From the NCBI GenBank assembly GCA_964561025.1, contig CAZLNM010000004.1, positions 1-64,000 on the forward strand: 64,000 nucleotides of DNA. The letters run 5' to 3'. Positions within the stretch are counted from its first letter, which is position 1; every line of letters starts with the position of its first letter. The DNA is from JAAZNF01 sp964561025. GTDB lineage: Bacteria; Myxococcota; B64-G9. A model generated the notes under the pieces. It worked only from the letters and a program-made list of their open reading frames with translations. It was not told the origin of the DNA and did not search any database. A program made the translations under genes and the position numbers. Positions 8,200 to 16,590 of the stretch are shown one piece after another.

Positions 8200-9996
8200 A
8201 TGAGACGGGTGCGCAACTTCTCCATCATCGCCCACATCGATCACGGCAAGTCCACCCTGGCGGATCGATTCATTCAGCAGGCGGGGCTGGTGAGCGAGCG
8301 CGACCTGGGCGAGCAGATGCTCGACAACCTGGACATCGAGCGCGAGCGGGGCATCACCATCAAGAGCCAGACCGTCAACCTGCCCTACACCGCCCCCGAC
8401 GGGAGCGCCTACGAGCTGAACCTCATCGACACCCCGGGGCACGTGGACTTCTCCTACGAGGTGTCCCGGGCGCTGGCCTCGTGCGAGGGCGTGCTGCTGC
8501 TGGTGGACGCCAGCCAGGGGGTGCAAGCGCAGACGGTGGCCAACCTGTACGCGGCCCTGGAGCACGACCTGGTCATCCTGCCGGTCATCAACAAGATCGA
8601 TCTGCCGGTGGCGGACATCCCCCGGGCCCGGGAGCAGATCGAAAGCGACCTCGGGCTGGACGGGAGCGCGGCCTGGCTGGTCTCCGGCAAGACCGGGGCC
8701 GGGGTGCCGGAGCTGCTGCAGGCCATCGTGGAGCACCTGCCGGCGCCGGAGGACTCGAGCGAGGAGCCGCTGCAGGCGCTGATCTTCGACGCGCACTACG
8801 ACGCCTTCCGCGGCGCGGTGATCAGCTGCCGGGTCTTCGCGGGCCGCGTCCGGCCGGGCGACGAGATCCGCCTCATGTCCACCGGCCGCAACTACCGCGT
8901 CGAGGAGGTGGGCGTCTTTCGCCTCAAGCGCGTCTTGCGGGATGAGCTGGTCGCCGGCGACGTGGGTTACCTCATCGCGGGCATCAAGACCGTCTCGGAC
9001 ACCCGGGTGGGCGACACCATCACGCACGCACAGCGGCCCGCCGCGGCGCCGCTGCCTGGCTTTCGCGAGATGAAGCCGGTGGTGTTCTCGTCGCTCTACC
9101 CGATCGCCTCCGACGACTACCTGTCGCTGGCCGACGCCCTGGAGAAGTACAAGCTCAACGACGCCGCGCTGACCTACCAGAAGGACTCCTCCGCCGCGCT
9201 GGGCCAGGGTTTTCGCTGCGGCTTTCTGGGCCTGCTGCACCTCGAGATCGTCCAGGAACGGCTGGAGCGGGAGTTCGACCAGGCCATTATCATGACCGCC
9301 CCCAGCGTCCAGTACCGCTTCACGCTCACCGACGGCTCGCAGGTCATCATCGACAACCCGGCGCACTATCCGGATCCGGGCAGCATCCGCAAGGCCGAGG
9401 AGCCCTACATCCGCGCCACCATCATCTCGCCGGACCGCTACCTGGGCGCGCTGATGAAGCTGTGCCTCGACCGGCGCGGGACCAACTCGGACCTCCAGTA
9501 CCTCTCCCCGGGGCGGGCCCAGCTGCGTTTCGATCTGCCGCTGGGCGAGGTGATCTACGACTTCTACGACCGGCTCAAGTCCGCCACCCAGGGGTACGGC
9601 TCCTTCGACTACGAGCTCATCGATTACCGCGAGAGCGAGCTGTGCAAGCTGGACATCCTGGTGAACGGCGAGCGGGTGGACGCGCTCAGCATCATCGTGC
9701 ACCGCGAGCGGGCGCGCGCCCGGGCGCTGATCGCCTGTGAACGGCTCAAGGAGGAGATCCCGCGCCAGCAGTTCAAGATCGCCATCCAGGGGGCCATCGG
9801 CGGCCAGATCATCGCCCGCTCCACCGTGCAGCCCTACCGCAAGGACGTGACCGCCAAGTGCTACGGCGGCGACGTGACCCGGAAGCGCAAGCTCTTGGAG
9901 AAGCAGAAGAAGGGCAAGAAGCGCATGAAACTGGTGGGCGACGTGGAGATCCCCCAGAGCGCCTTCGTGGCGGTGCTCAAGACCGACGAGGACTGA
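8200..9996 (+). CDS. lepA: Elongation factor 4 (LepA), ribosomal back-translocase GTPase
   Basis: At 598 residues this is the standard length. All GTPase motifs are visible: AHIDHGKST (G1, residues 10-18), RGITIKS (G2), DTPGH (G3), NKID (G4) and a VSGKTG G5-like segment. EF-G-like domains II, III and V follow. The LepA-specific C-terminal domain is basic and ends with YRKDVTAKCYGGDVTRK and a lysine-rich helix. EF4 acts on stalled or mistranslocated ribosomes. The start is taken at the conserved RRVRNFSIIAHIDHG beginning. No clear Shine-Dalgarno sequence precedes it. It is divergent from the lipoprotein gene, and hemW follows by 38 bases. Confidence 0.97.
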   Translation: MRRVRNFSIIAHIDHGKSTLADRFIQQAGLVSERDLGEQMLDNLDIERERGITIKSQTVNLPYTAPDGSAYELNLIDTPGHVDFSYEVSRALASCEGVLLLVDASQGVQAQTVANLYAALEHDLVILPVINKIDLPVADIPRAREQIESDLGLDGSAAWLVSGKTGAGVPELLQAIVEHLPAPEDSSEEPLQALIFDAHYDAFRGAVISCRVFAGRVRPGDEIRLMSTGRNYRVEEVGVFRLKRVLRDELVAGDVGYLIAGIKTVSDTRVGDTITHAQRPAAAPLPGFREMKPVVFSSLYPIASDDYLSLADALEKYKLNDAALTYQKDSSAALGQGFRCGFLGLLHLEIVQERLEREFDQAIIMTAPSVQYRFTLTDGSQVIIDNPAHYPDPGSIRKAEEPYIRATIISPDRYLGALMKLCLDRRGTNSDLQYLSPGRAQLRFDLPLGEVIYDFYDRLKSATQGYGSFDYELIDYRESELCKLDILVNGERVDALSIIVHRERARARALIACERLKEEIPRQQFKIAIQGAIGGQIIARSTVQPYRKDVTAKCYGGDVTRKRKLLEKQKKGKKRMKLVGDVEIPQSAFVAVLKTDED

Positions 9997-10034
9997 GTCG
10001 GGCGCTCGGGTCGCCGCACTTGGGGAGCTGGTGA

Positions 10035-11204
10035 ATGCCCACACACCTGCCAGCGCGGTCGGACGCGCGAACGCGGGCCGCGGTCGAGGCGGGCTCTTGC
10101 GCTGAGTGTGGCCTGTATGTCCACGTGCCGTTCTGCGCCTCCAAGTGTCCCTACTGCGCCTTCGCCTCCGAGGTGCGGCCCGATCTCATGGAGGCCTGGG
10201 CCGAGGCCGTGCTGCAAGAAGCCGTTGCGCAGACGGGGAGGTGGGGTGGCTTTGACACGCTGTATCTGGGCGGGGGAACACCCAGCCTGCTGCCGCCGCG
10301 CTTGCTCGAGCGCTTGCTTTCCGGGCTGCGCCGGGTGTTTCGCTTCTCTGCGGACTGCGAGACGACGCTGGAGGCCAACCCAGGAGACGTTGATCGAGAG
10401 CGACTCGCCGTCTGGCGAGCGCTGGGTATCAACCGTCTGAGTCTTGGGGTTCAATCCTTTTCGGATCCGGAGCTCGAATTCTTGGGACGGCGGCACGATG
10501 TTCGAGCGGCGCGGCGGGCGCTGGTGCTTTCCCGGGAGGCGGGTTTTGAAAACCTCGGTCTAGACCTGGTGTACGGCTGGGAAGGCCAAGACGAAAACAC
10601 TCTACGCAAAACGCTCGACGAGGTGGTGCGCTTCGGCCCCGAACACGTCTCTGCCTACCAGCTTGCCATTGAAGAGGGAACACCTTTCTTCATCCGGCAC
10701 CAGGTCCGGCCGCTTTCGGCGCCCGAGGAGGAGCAGGCCACCCGGTTCTTGATGGTGAGTGAAGTTCTTGAAGCCAGCGGATTCGAGCACTACGAAGTGT
10801 CGAACTTCGCGCACGGCGCGCATCTTCGTTCGCGGCACAACCAGAAGTACTGGGCACGCGTGCCCACGCTGGGACTCGGACCGGCGGCGCACTCGTTCGA
10901 TGGTACACGGCGCTCCTGGAACGTCCGCTCGCTCGAAGGCTACCTGCGTTCGATGGGTGAAGGCCGGGCGGGTCGGGAAGGAGAGGAGACGCTCGATGAG
11001 ATTCAGGAGCGAGTCGAGCGCATCCTGCTGGGGCTGCGGACGTGCGACGGCGTGAGCCTGGATGCACTCTCTGCTTCAGCCAGAGAAAAGGCGCTCTCCA
11101 CGTTCGTGCGGCAAGGTTTGCTGCATGTGCGCGCCGGCCGCTTGTGCCCGACCTCGCGCGGGATGTTGCTGGCCGACCGGCTGGCGTTGGAACTGTCTGA
11201 ATAG
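10035..11204 (+). CDS. hemW: HemW-like radical SAM heme chaperone
   Basis: A 389-residue radical SAM protein of the HemN/HemW group. The cluster motif is C-A-S-K-C-P-Y-C (near residues 34-41), preceded by LYVHVPF. The SAM-binding GGGTPSLLP and INRLSLGVQSF segments and the C-terminal HemN-type domain are all present. Family members called HemW insert heme into respiratory enzymes, whereas true HemN oxidises coproporphyrinogen III. The length and C-terminal layout favour HemW, but this cannot be settled from sequence alone. It follows lepA, an arrangement common in many genomes. GGGGAG lies seven bases before the ATG. Third-position GC is somewhat lower than in neighbouring genes. Confidence 0.85.
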   Translation: MPTHLPARSDARTRAAVEAGSCAECGLYVHVPFCASKCPYCAFASEVRPDLMEAWAEAVLQEAVAQTGRWGGFDTLYLGGGTPSLLPPRLLERLLSGLRRVFRFSADCETTLEANPGDVDRERLAVWRALGINRLSLGVQSFSDPELEFLGRRHDVRAARRALVLSREAGFENLGLDLVYGWEGQDENTLRKTLDEVVRFGPEHVSAYQLAIEEGTPFFIRHQVRPLSAPEEEQATRFLMVSEVLEASGFEHYEVSNFAHGAHLRSRHNQKYWARVPTLGLGPAAHSFDGTRRSWNVRSLEGYLRSMGEGRAGREGEETLDEIQERVERILLGLRTCDGVSLDALSASAREKALSTFVRQGLLHVRAGRLCPTSRGMLLADRLALELSE

Positions 11205-11211
11205 GTGGCTG

Positions 11212-12486
11212 CTATTTTCTGGGCCGCACGTTCCAGATCGACACCATCAGGAAGGCGGAGACGCTGGCCAGGCCGGCCAGCACGAAGAACACCGCGTTCC
11301 ACTGTCCCTGCATCAGGTCTCGCAGCCACCCCACGCCCGCGCCGGAGAAGATCGAGCCCATGGCGCCCAGGCACATGGTGAAGCCCGTGGCGGCCGCCGC
11401 GGCCGCGGGATGGACGTCGGCCGTGGCCGCGCCGCTCATCAGCATGTCCGGGCCGTAGATCATGAATCCGGCGATCCCCAGCATCACCGTCGCCAGGACC
11501 CAGGAGCCCTGCGGCACGAAGACGAACAGGACGCACACCAGCGAGAGCCCGAACAGCATCAGCGCGCACACCGGCGCCCGGCGCTTGCCGAACAGCGAGT
11601 CGCTGGCCCAGCCGGCGCTGACGGCGCCCAGCGAACCGATCAGCGGCAGGGCCACGGCCATGAAGGCCGAACCCTTGATGCTGCGCTGATGGAAGTCGGC
11701 CATGTACTGGACCGCCCAGTTCATGAAGGCGTAGCGCACCGAATTCATGCAGAAGTAACCGATCCCCAGGATCCACAGGATGCGGTTATTGAGCGTCAGT
11801 CGCAGCACCTGGGCCGCCGACAAGGTCGAGGGCGGGCTCGGCGCGGTTGCGGTGACGCCGGGTGGCGTGACTGGGGATTCGTCATGCACCGGCGGCAGGC
11901 CGGCGTCCTCGGGGCGGTTCCGAACGAAGAACACGAAGACCGCCGCCACCGGCAGCAGGATCAAGGCGGGCACCCAGAAGGCCGCCCGCCAGCCGATGCT
12001 CTGGCACAGCTGGCCGGCCAGCAGCCAGGAGACCACGTTGCCGACCTGGTAGCAGGTGGAGATGAGCCCGATCCACGTCCCGCGTCTCGAGAGCGGCGTC
12101 CAGTTGGTGATGGTCTTGACCAGCAGCGACCAGCCGGCGGACTGGGCGTAGCCGTTGACGGCCCACAGCGCGAGCATCAGAGCGTAAGAGGAGGTGAAGG
12201 AGAACGCCAGATTGCTCGCCGCCGCCACGACCATGGCCGCGGTCATCATGAAGCGGGCGCCGAGCCGCTCGCCCAGTTGCCCGTTGATGAACTGCCCCGC
12301 GGCGTAGAACGCGGCGTAGATGGAGGGAATCCAACCGATGGTGGCCGAGGTCCAGTCGGGGAACTCCTTGAGGATCTCCGGCTGCGCCACGGCAAAGTTC
12401 ATGCGGCACAGGTAGTAGGAGGCGTAGCTGGTCCACAAGAGGCCGAAGATGCGGAACTGCCAGCGTCGCAGTCGCGTGTCGTTCAT
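11212..12486 (-). CDS. Major facilitator transporter of the organophosphate:phosphate antiporter type
   Basis: A 424-residue polytopic protein with about twelve hydrophobic helices in two halves of six. The opening segment SYASYYLCRMNFAVAQPEI resembles GlpT/UhpT/UhpC proteins. The loop between helices 2 and 3 (GQLGERLGARFM) carries the MFS DRxGRR-like motif. Members exchange sugar phosphates or glycerol 3-phosphate for phosphate, or act as sensors (UhpC); the substrate here is unknown. It starts three bases after the cinA stop, so it is probably the last gene of a proS-cinA-transporter operon. It converges with hemW, only seven bases away. Confidence 0.82.
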   Translation of the reverse strand: MNDTRLRRWQFRIFGLLWTSYASYYLCRMNFAVAQPEILKEFPDWTSATIGWIPSIYAAFYAAGQFINGQLGERLGARFMMTAAMVVAAASNLAFSFTSSYALMLALWAVNGYAQSAGWSLLVKTITNWTPLSRRGTWIGLISTCYQVGNVVSWLLAGQLCQSIGWRAAFWVPALILLPVAAVFVFFVRNRPEDAGLPPVHDESPVTPPGVTATAPSPPSTLSAAQVLRLTLNNRILWILGIGYFCMNSVRYAFMNWAVQYMADFHQRSIKGSAFMAVALPLIGSLGAVSAGWASDSLFGKRRAPVCALMLFGLSLVCVLFVFVPQGSWVLATVMLGIAGFMIYGPDMLMSGAATADVHPAAAAAATGFTMCLGAMGSIFSGAGVGWLRDLMQGQWNAVFFVLAGLASVSAFLMVSIWNVRPRK

Positions 12487-12489
12487 GGG

Positions 12490-13782
12490 TCACCTCGCCT
12501 CGTCCTTCGGCGGCGCCGGTGGCCCCAGCGGTGGAAGCCCCAGGAGGTGGCGCCGGACCATGTCCATGGCGTGGGCGGCGGCCAGGGCACGCACCGCCTC
12601 GCGGGTCCGATGCCGGAAGACCCGGCGGCTGGTCACGCTGCCGCCCTCGTGGGCCAGCGCGAAGTGCACCAGCCCCACCGGCTTCTCCGGCGTGCCGCCG
12701 TCCGGTCCGGCGATGCCCGTCGTCGAGACGGCCAGGTCCGAACCCGACACCCGGCGAACCCCCTCGGCCATGGCCCGCGCGCACGCCTCGCTCACCGCCC
12801 CGTGCTCGCGAAGGATCTCGGGGGAGACACCCAGCACCGCTTCCTTGGCCGCGTTGGCGTAGGTGACCGCGGAGAGCAGGAACGAGGCGGAGGCCCCCGG
12901 AACGTCCGTGAGCCGCTTGGCGATGAGGCCGCCGGTGCAGCTCTCGGCGGTGGCCAGGGTGAGCCCGCGTTCGCAAAGCAGTTTCAGCAGCGTCTCGGGC
13001 AGCGCCTCGCCGCTGGAGAAGACCACGTCGCCCAGCACGTGCCGGACCTCGCGCTCGGCCCGCTCGAGGAGGGAGGAGAGCTCGGCCGGGTCGGTGCCGC
13101 GCGCATAGAGCTTTATCTCGATCTCGGGAAGATCGGCGCGAAAGCCGAGCGTAAGTCCGGGAATACGGGCCTCGAGCGGCGCAAGGTGCTCCCCGATCCA
13201 GCCCTCGCCGCGGCCGAACACGCGCAGCGTGCGCAGGGCCTGCCGAACGCCTCCGTCTCGTCGCTCGCGCCAGCGGACGAGCCGCGGCACGACCTGGTCC
13301 GAGAACATCCGCTGCAGCTCGAACGGCGGGCCCGGCAGCCAGAAGATCAACTGGTCCTCTCGGGTAGCGGCGATCCCCGGCGCGGTGCCCACGGCGTTGT
13401 CGAGAAGCTCCGCGCCCACCGGCCGGCGCGCCTGGCGGGCCTGGTTGTCGGTGAAGGGCAGGCCCATTTCGGAGAAGGCGCGGCGCAGGCGCTCCAGCGC
13501 CTCGGGGCAGACCTCCAGCGGTGTCTGCAAGACCTCGGCCAGGGCGTCCAGCGTGCGGTCGTCGGCGGTCGGCCCCAGACCGCCGCTCCCGATGAGGACG
13601 TCGGCGTCTCGCAGCGCTTCCGCGATGGTCCGGGTCAGATCGGCGAGGCCATCTCCGCAGGTGAAGCGCCGGCCGACCTCGAGGCCGAGATCCACCAGGG
13701 CGCGGGAGAGGAACGAGGCGTTCTCGTCCGCGATCTCGCCTCGCAGGACCTCCTCCCCGGTGCTGACGATGGAGAGGCGCAT
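12490..13782 (-). CDS. cinA: CinA-family protein with NMN deamidase domain
   Basis: A two-domain CinA protein of 430 residues. The N-terminal MoaB/MoeA-like molybdopterin-binding fold shows STGEEVLRGEIADEN (residues 6-20) and GSGGLGPTADDRT (about 65-77). In CinA proteins this domain acts as an ADP-ribose pyrophosphatase. The C-terminal domain shows ATAESCTGGLIAKRL (about 278-292) and STTGIAGPDGGT (about 355-366), the signature of NMN deamidases that recycle pyridine nucleotide. Length and order match complete CinA. It follows proS by six bases on the same strand. The old name competence-induced does not imply competence here. Confidence 0.93.
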   Translation of the reverse strand: MRLSIVSTGEEVLRGEIADENASFLSRALVDLGLEVGRRFTCGDGLADLTRTIAEALRDADVLIGSGGLGPTADDRTLDALAEVLQTPLEVCPEALERLRRAFSEMGLPFTDNQARQARRPVGAELLDNAVGTAPGIAATREDQLIFWLPGPPFELQRMFSDQVVPRLVRWRERRDGGVRQALRTLRVFGRGEGWIGEHLAPLEARIPGLTLGFRADLPEIEIKLYARGTDPAELSSLLERAEREVRHVLGDVVFSSGEALPETLLKLLCERGLTLATAESCTGGLIAKRLTDVPGASASFLLSAVTYANAAKEAVLGVSPEILREHGAVSEACARAMAEGVRRVSGSDLAVSTTGIAGPDGGTPEKPVGLVHFALAHEGGSVTSRRVFRHRTREAVRALAAAHAMDMVRRHLLGLPPLGPPAPPKDEAR

Positions 13783-13788
13783 CCGCGT

Positions 13789-15225
13789 TCAGTAGGCCTT
13801 GGCGAAGATGGCGCGCCGCGGGCTCTCCTTGCCGCAGAAGGGGCAGCGGCCCTGCTCCGCCGGGGCGTCCAGCGGGATGCAGCGCACCGTGGCCTTGGTC
13901 TCGTTCTGGATGCGGACCTCGCACTCGGTGTCGCCGCAGTAGTGGGCCCGCAAGAAGCCGCCCGGCTCCTCGAGGGTCTTGCGGAACTGCTCTTCCGTAT
14001 CCACCGAGAAGGTCCGGGCCTCGCGAAAGGCGCGCGCCTTTTCGAACATTTCGCGTTGCATGGCCTCGAGCTCCTGCCGCACGGCCTCGCGCAGGCCGCC
14101 GCGCGGCAGAGAGCGTTTCTCGCCCGTGTCTCGCCGGACCAGCACCACCTGCTGTTTCTCCAGATCGCGGGGGCCGAGTTCCAGCCGCAGCGGCACCCCG
14201 TGCTGTTCCCAGTAGTGATACTTGGCGCCGGGGCTCAGGTTGGGCCGGTCGTCCACCACCGCGGCGCGCCCCAGGCCGAGCTCGTCGGCCAGGCGCCGGG
14301 CCTCGCCCGTCATCCGCTCCGGGTCGGCTTGTTTTCCGGGGATGGGAACGATGGCCACCTTACGCGAGGCCAGCCGCGGCGGCAGCACCAGGCCCTTGTC
14401 GTCCGAGTGGGCCATGATCAGCGCCCCGATCAGGCGGGTGCTCACCCCCCAGCTGGTGGCCCACACCAGCTGGCGCTGGCCCTTCTCGTCCTGGAAGGTC
14501 ACGTCGAAGGCCTTGGCGAAGTTCTGGCCCAGGTGGTGCGAGGTGCCGGCCTGGAGCGCCCGCCCGTCTTGCATCATGGCCTCGATGGAGTAGGTGCGCA
14601 GCGCGCCGGCGAACTTCTCCTTCTCGCTCTTTCGGCCCGGGATGACCGGGATGGCCATGTGCTCCTCGGCGAACACCCGGTACACCTCCAGCATGCGCCG
14701 GCACTCCTCCTCGGCCTCGGCGTCGCTGGCGTGAGCGGTGTGGCCCTCCTGCCACAGAAACTCCGTGGTGCGCAAGAACAGCCGGGTGCGCATCTCCCAG
14801 CGCACCACGTTGGCCCACTGGTTGATGAGCAGCGGCAGGTCGCGGTGGCTGGAGATCCAGTTGCGGAACATGCTCCAGATGATGGTCTCGGAGGTGGGGC
14901 GCAGGTAGAGCGGTTCTTCCAGCTTCTCTCCGCCGCCGTGCGTCACCACCGCGCACTCCGGCGCGAAGCCCTCGACGTGCTGTGCCTCCTTCTTGAAGAA
15001 GCTCTCCGGGATCAGCAGGGGGAAGTAGGCGTTCTGGTGCCCGGTGTCCTTGAACATGCCGTCCAGCACGCGCTGGATGTTCTCCCAGATGGCGTAGCCG
15101 TCCGGGCGGATCACCATGCAGCCCTTGACCGGGGCGTAGTCGGCGAGCTGGGCGGCGGCGATGACGTCCAGGTACCACTGGTTGTAGTCTTGGGCGCGGG
15201 GCGTGATCTTGGTCTCAGTGCTCAT
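13789..15225 (-). CDS. proS: Proline--tRNA ligase, archaeal/eukaryotic type
   Basis: A 478-residue class II synthetase. Motif 2 (RWEMRTRLFLRTTEFLWQEGH, about 141-161), the proline-pocket TSHHLGQNFAKAF (about 224-236) and motif 3 (SWGVSTRLIGALIM) are clear. After the anticodon domain there is a C-terminal zinc-binding region (CGDTECEV ... CPFCGKESP) and a terminal A-K-A-Y, all features of the ProS3 form. It lacks the YbaK-like editing insertion of the common bacterial form. This type occurs in scattered bacterial lineages including deltaproteobacteria. First gene of the proS-cinA-transporter operon. Confidence 0.95.
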   Translation of the reverse strand: MSTETKITPRAQDYNQWYLDVIAAAQLADYAPVKGCMVIRPDGYAIWENIQRVLDGMFKDTGHQNAYFPLLIPESFFKKEAQHVEGFAPECAVVTHGGGEKLEEPLYLRPTSETIIWSMFRNWISSHRDLPLLINQWANVVRWEMRTRLFLRTTEFLWQEGHTAHASDAEAEEECRRMLEVYRVFAEEHMAIPVIPGRKSEKEKFAGALRTYSIEAMMQDGRALQAGTSHHLGQNFAKAFDVTFQDEKGQRQLVWATSWGVSTRLIGALIMAHSDDKGLVLPPRLASRKVAIVPIPGKQADPERMTGEARRLADELGLGRAAVVDDRPNLSPGAKYHYWEQHGVPLRLELGPRDLEKQQVVLVRRDTGEKRSLPRGGLREAVRQELEAMQREMFEKARAFREARTFSVDTEEQFRKTLEEPGGFLRAHYCGDTECEVRIQNETKATVRCIPLDAPAEQGRCPFCGKESPRRAIFAKAY

Positions 15226-15252
15226 GAGGGTCCTCGATGTAAGGGTGGATCA

Positions 15253-15552
15253 TCAATGGAAGAGGGTGATGGCCGCGGTGGCGACGAGTGCCGCTCCGAC
15301 GGCGCAGGCCACGAGCCAGGCGGCGGGGTCGGGTGCAAGGCGGCGAGCGTGGTCGGCCAACTGGACTCGCGTCTCGAGCGGCGCGTCGGCGGGCAAGGTC
15401 CGCACGAGCCGGCGCGCTCTGGCGAAATCACCGGCGGCGAGACACTGTCGGACCTTTCGCGCCAGCTCGGCTTCGGGCTGCGTCTGGTCGGGCGGGAATG
15501 CGGTCTGGGGAGTGTCGCTCGTAAGGTTCGATCCCTCGATGTCGTCGGGCAT
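15253..15552 (-). CDS. Small tail-anchored protein of unknown function
   Basis: I do not recognise this 99-residue protein. It has an acidic, polar N-terminus, a short helical section rich in Ala/Arg/Leu (EAELARKVRQCLAAGDFARA), and one C-terminal hydrophobic helix ending at the last residues. It would therefore be anchored by its tail with the bulk in the cytoplasm. ATG 15552 is preferred over an upstream in-frame start at 15591 because AAAGGA lies before it and the acidic MPDDIEG looks like a natural N-terminus. It lies 27 bases upstream of proS on the same strand and may be the operon leader gene. Confidence 0.6.
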   Translation of the reverse strand: MPDDIEGSNLTSDTPQTAFPPDQTQPEAELARKVRQCLAAGDFARARRLVRTLPADAPLETRVQLADHARRLAPDPAAWLVACAVGAALVATAAITLFH

Positions 15553-16079
15553 GGTTTTGCATTCCTTTCTCGCGCGCGAGCATACTGTCAAGCTCTGGTG
15601 CGATCAACCAAAACCGCTCTTCCGCGCAGAGGCCATTTTTCGATCGTGCCGAGCGGGACTGCCACAGTGACACGTGCTCGTTGTTTGTCTTTTGATAATG
15701 ATTATAAATATCAATGTGTTATGTCGTATAGGTCAACAATAACATTCTTTTATTCGTCTATGGGGTTCGTTCTTGTAAAAATTTGATACAACGCATTTTG
15801 ATGAAGCTCCCGGCTTTTTGAAATTTATGTATATATAACATAGTATTATGTCACTGTCTGGGGTGTGCTTGGCGCGAGGTGCGCCTTGCTGTGGTGTGTA
15901 TATTTTTTAGTCAATTTGGTAGTGCCCAATGAGTATTATATAGACGTTTTTTCTTTGTGAAGCGAGGACTTTTTCTTGACTTGGGGAGGAGGATCCACGA
16001 CGATACGCGGTGGGAAATAGTGGTATTTGGTGACGTACAGAGGTATTCCGTCCCTATTCGGGACCAGGTGGTGGCAGGA
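15553..16079. other. AT-rich leader region before the dcw cluster
   Basis: About 530 bases without a gene that I can support. From about 15600 to 15960 the sequence is strikingly AT-rich, with runs such as ATGATTATAAATATC and ATGTATATATAAC, inside an otherwise GC-rich chromosome. A small hairpin GGCGC/GCGCC lies at 15871-15885. Near the mraZ end, TTGACT (15976-15981) is a possible -35 element with only a weak -10 about 19 bases on, just ahead of the TGG repeats. The region probably carries the promoters of the dcw operon and of the divergent small gene. The exact start sites cannot be fixed by eye. Confidence 0.6.
16010..16035 (+). promoter_or_regulatory. Candidate MraZ operator (TGG repeats, 10-base period)
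   Basis: GTGGGA, GTGGTA and GTGACG begin at 16010, 16020 and 16030, exactly one helical turn apart, 45-70 bases upstream of the mraZ start. In E. coli, MraZ binds direct TGGG-type repeats with five-base spacers upstream of its own gene and represses the dcw operon. The first unit matches well, the second has one change and the third is degenerate. Confidence 0.5.
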
Positions 16080-16526
16080 ATGTTCAGAGGCCGGTTCGAA
16101 CACACGACGGACAGCAAAGGCCGAGTGAGCATCCCCTCGCGCTTTCGAGAGATCCTGTCGAGCAAGTACCAGGACGACCGGTTGATCGTGACCTCGTTCG
16201 TGGACCCTTGCCTGATCGCCTACCCCGTGGCCGAGTGGCAGGCGTTCGAGGAGAAGGTCCGCAAGCTCCCGCAGTTCGATCCGCGCGTGATCCAGGTGAA
16301 GAGGGTGCTGATCTCGGGCGCCATGGAGTGCCCCATCGACAAGAACGGCCGCATCTTGATCCCTCCCACGCTGCGCGAGTTCGCCGCGCTCGAACGCGAG
16401 GTGATCTGGGCCGGCATGGTGGACACCATCGAGATCTGGTCCAAGCAGAACTGGGAGCGGATGTTCGTCGACACCCGCGGCCGCTTGACGGACCTGGGCG
16501 GCGCGCTGGGAGGTCTGGGGTTGTAA
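16080..16526 (+). CDS. mraZ: Transcriptional regulator MraZ
   Basis: A 148-residue protein with the two tandem SpoVT/AbrB-like halves of MraZ. FRGRFEHTTDSKGRVSIPSRFR (residues 2-23) is the first, and the second centres on CPIDKNGRILIPPTLREFA. MraZ is a ring-forming DNA-binding repressor of the division and cell-wall cluster that it heads. ATG 16080 is chosen because family members start with M-F-R-G; an in-frame upstream start at 15957 would add 41 non-conserved residues and cover the operator. AGGTGG lies about ten bases upstream. Confidence 0.95.
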   Translation: MFRGRFEHTTDSKGRVSIPSRFREILSSKYQDDRLIVTSFVDPCLIAYPVAEWQAFEEKVRKLPQFDPRVIQVKRVLISGAMECPIDKNGRILIPPTLREFAALEREVIWAGMVDTIEIWSKQNWERMFVDTRGRLTDLGGALGGLGL

Positions 16527-16590
16527 GCGGGACCGCGCGTTCCCGGATGCGCGTCCGGGTTGCGCGCGGGGTCGTGCAGGAGGGATTGCG

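Noticed and set aside
11062..15786. A 1574-codon plus-strand frame across cinA, proS and the transporter
   Set aside because: It lies opposite three well-identified genes and continues into the AT-rich leader; a shadow frame.
15871..15885. GGCGC/GCGCC hairpin as a terminator
   Set aside because: Only five base pairs and no adjacent T run.
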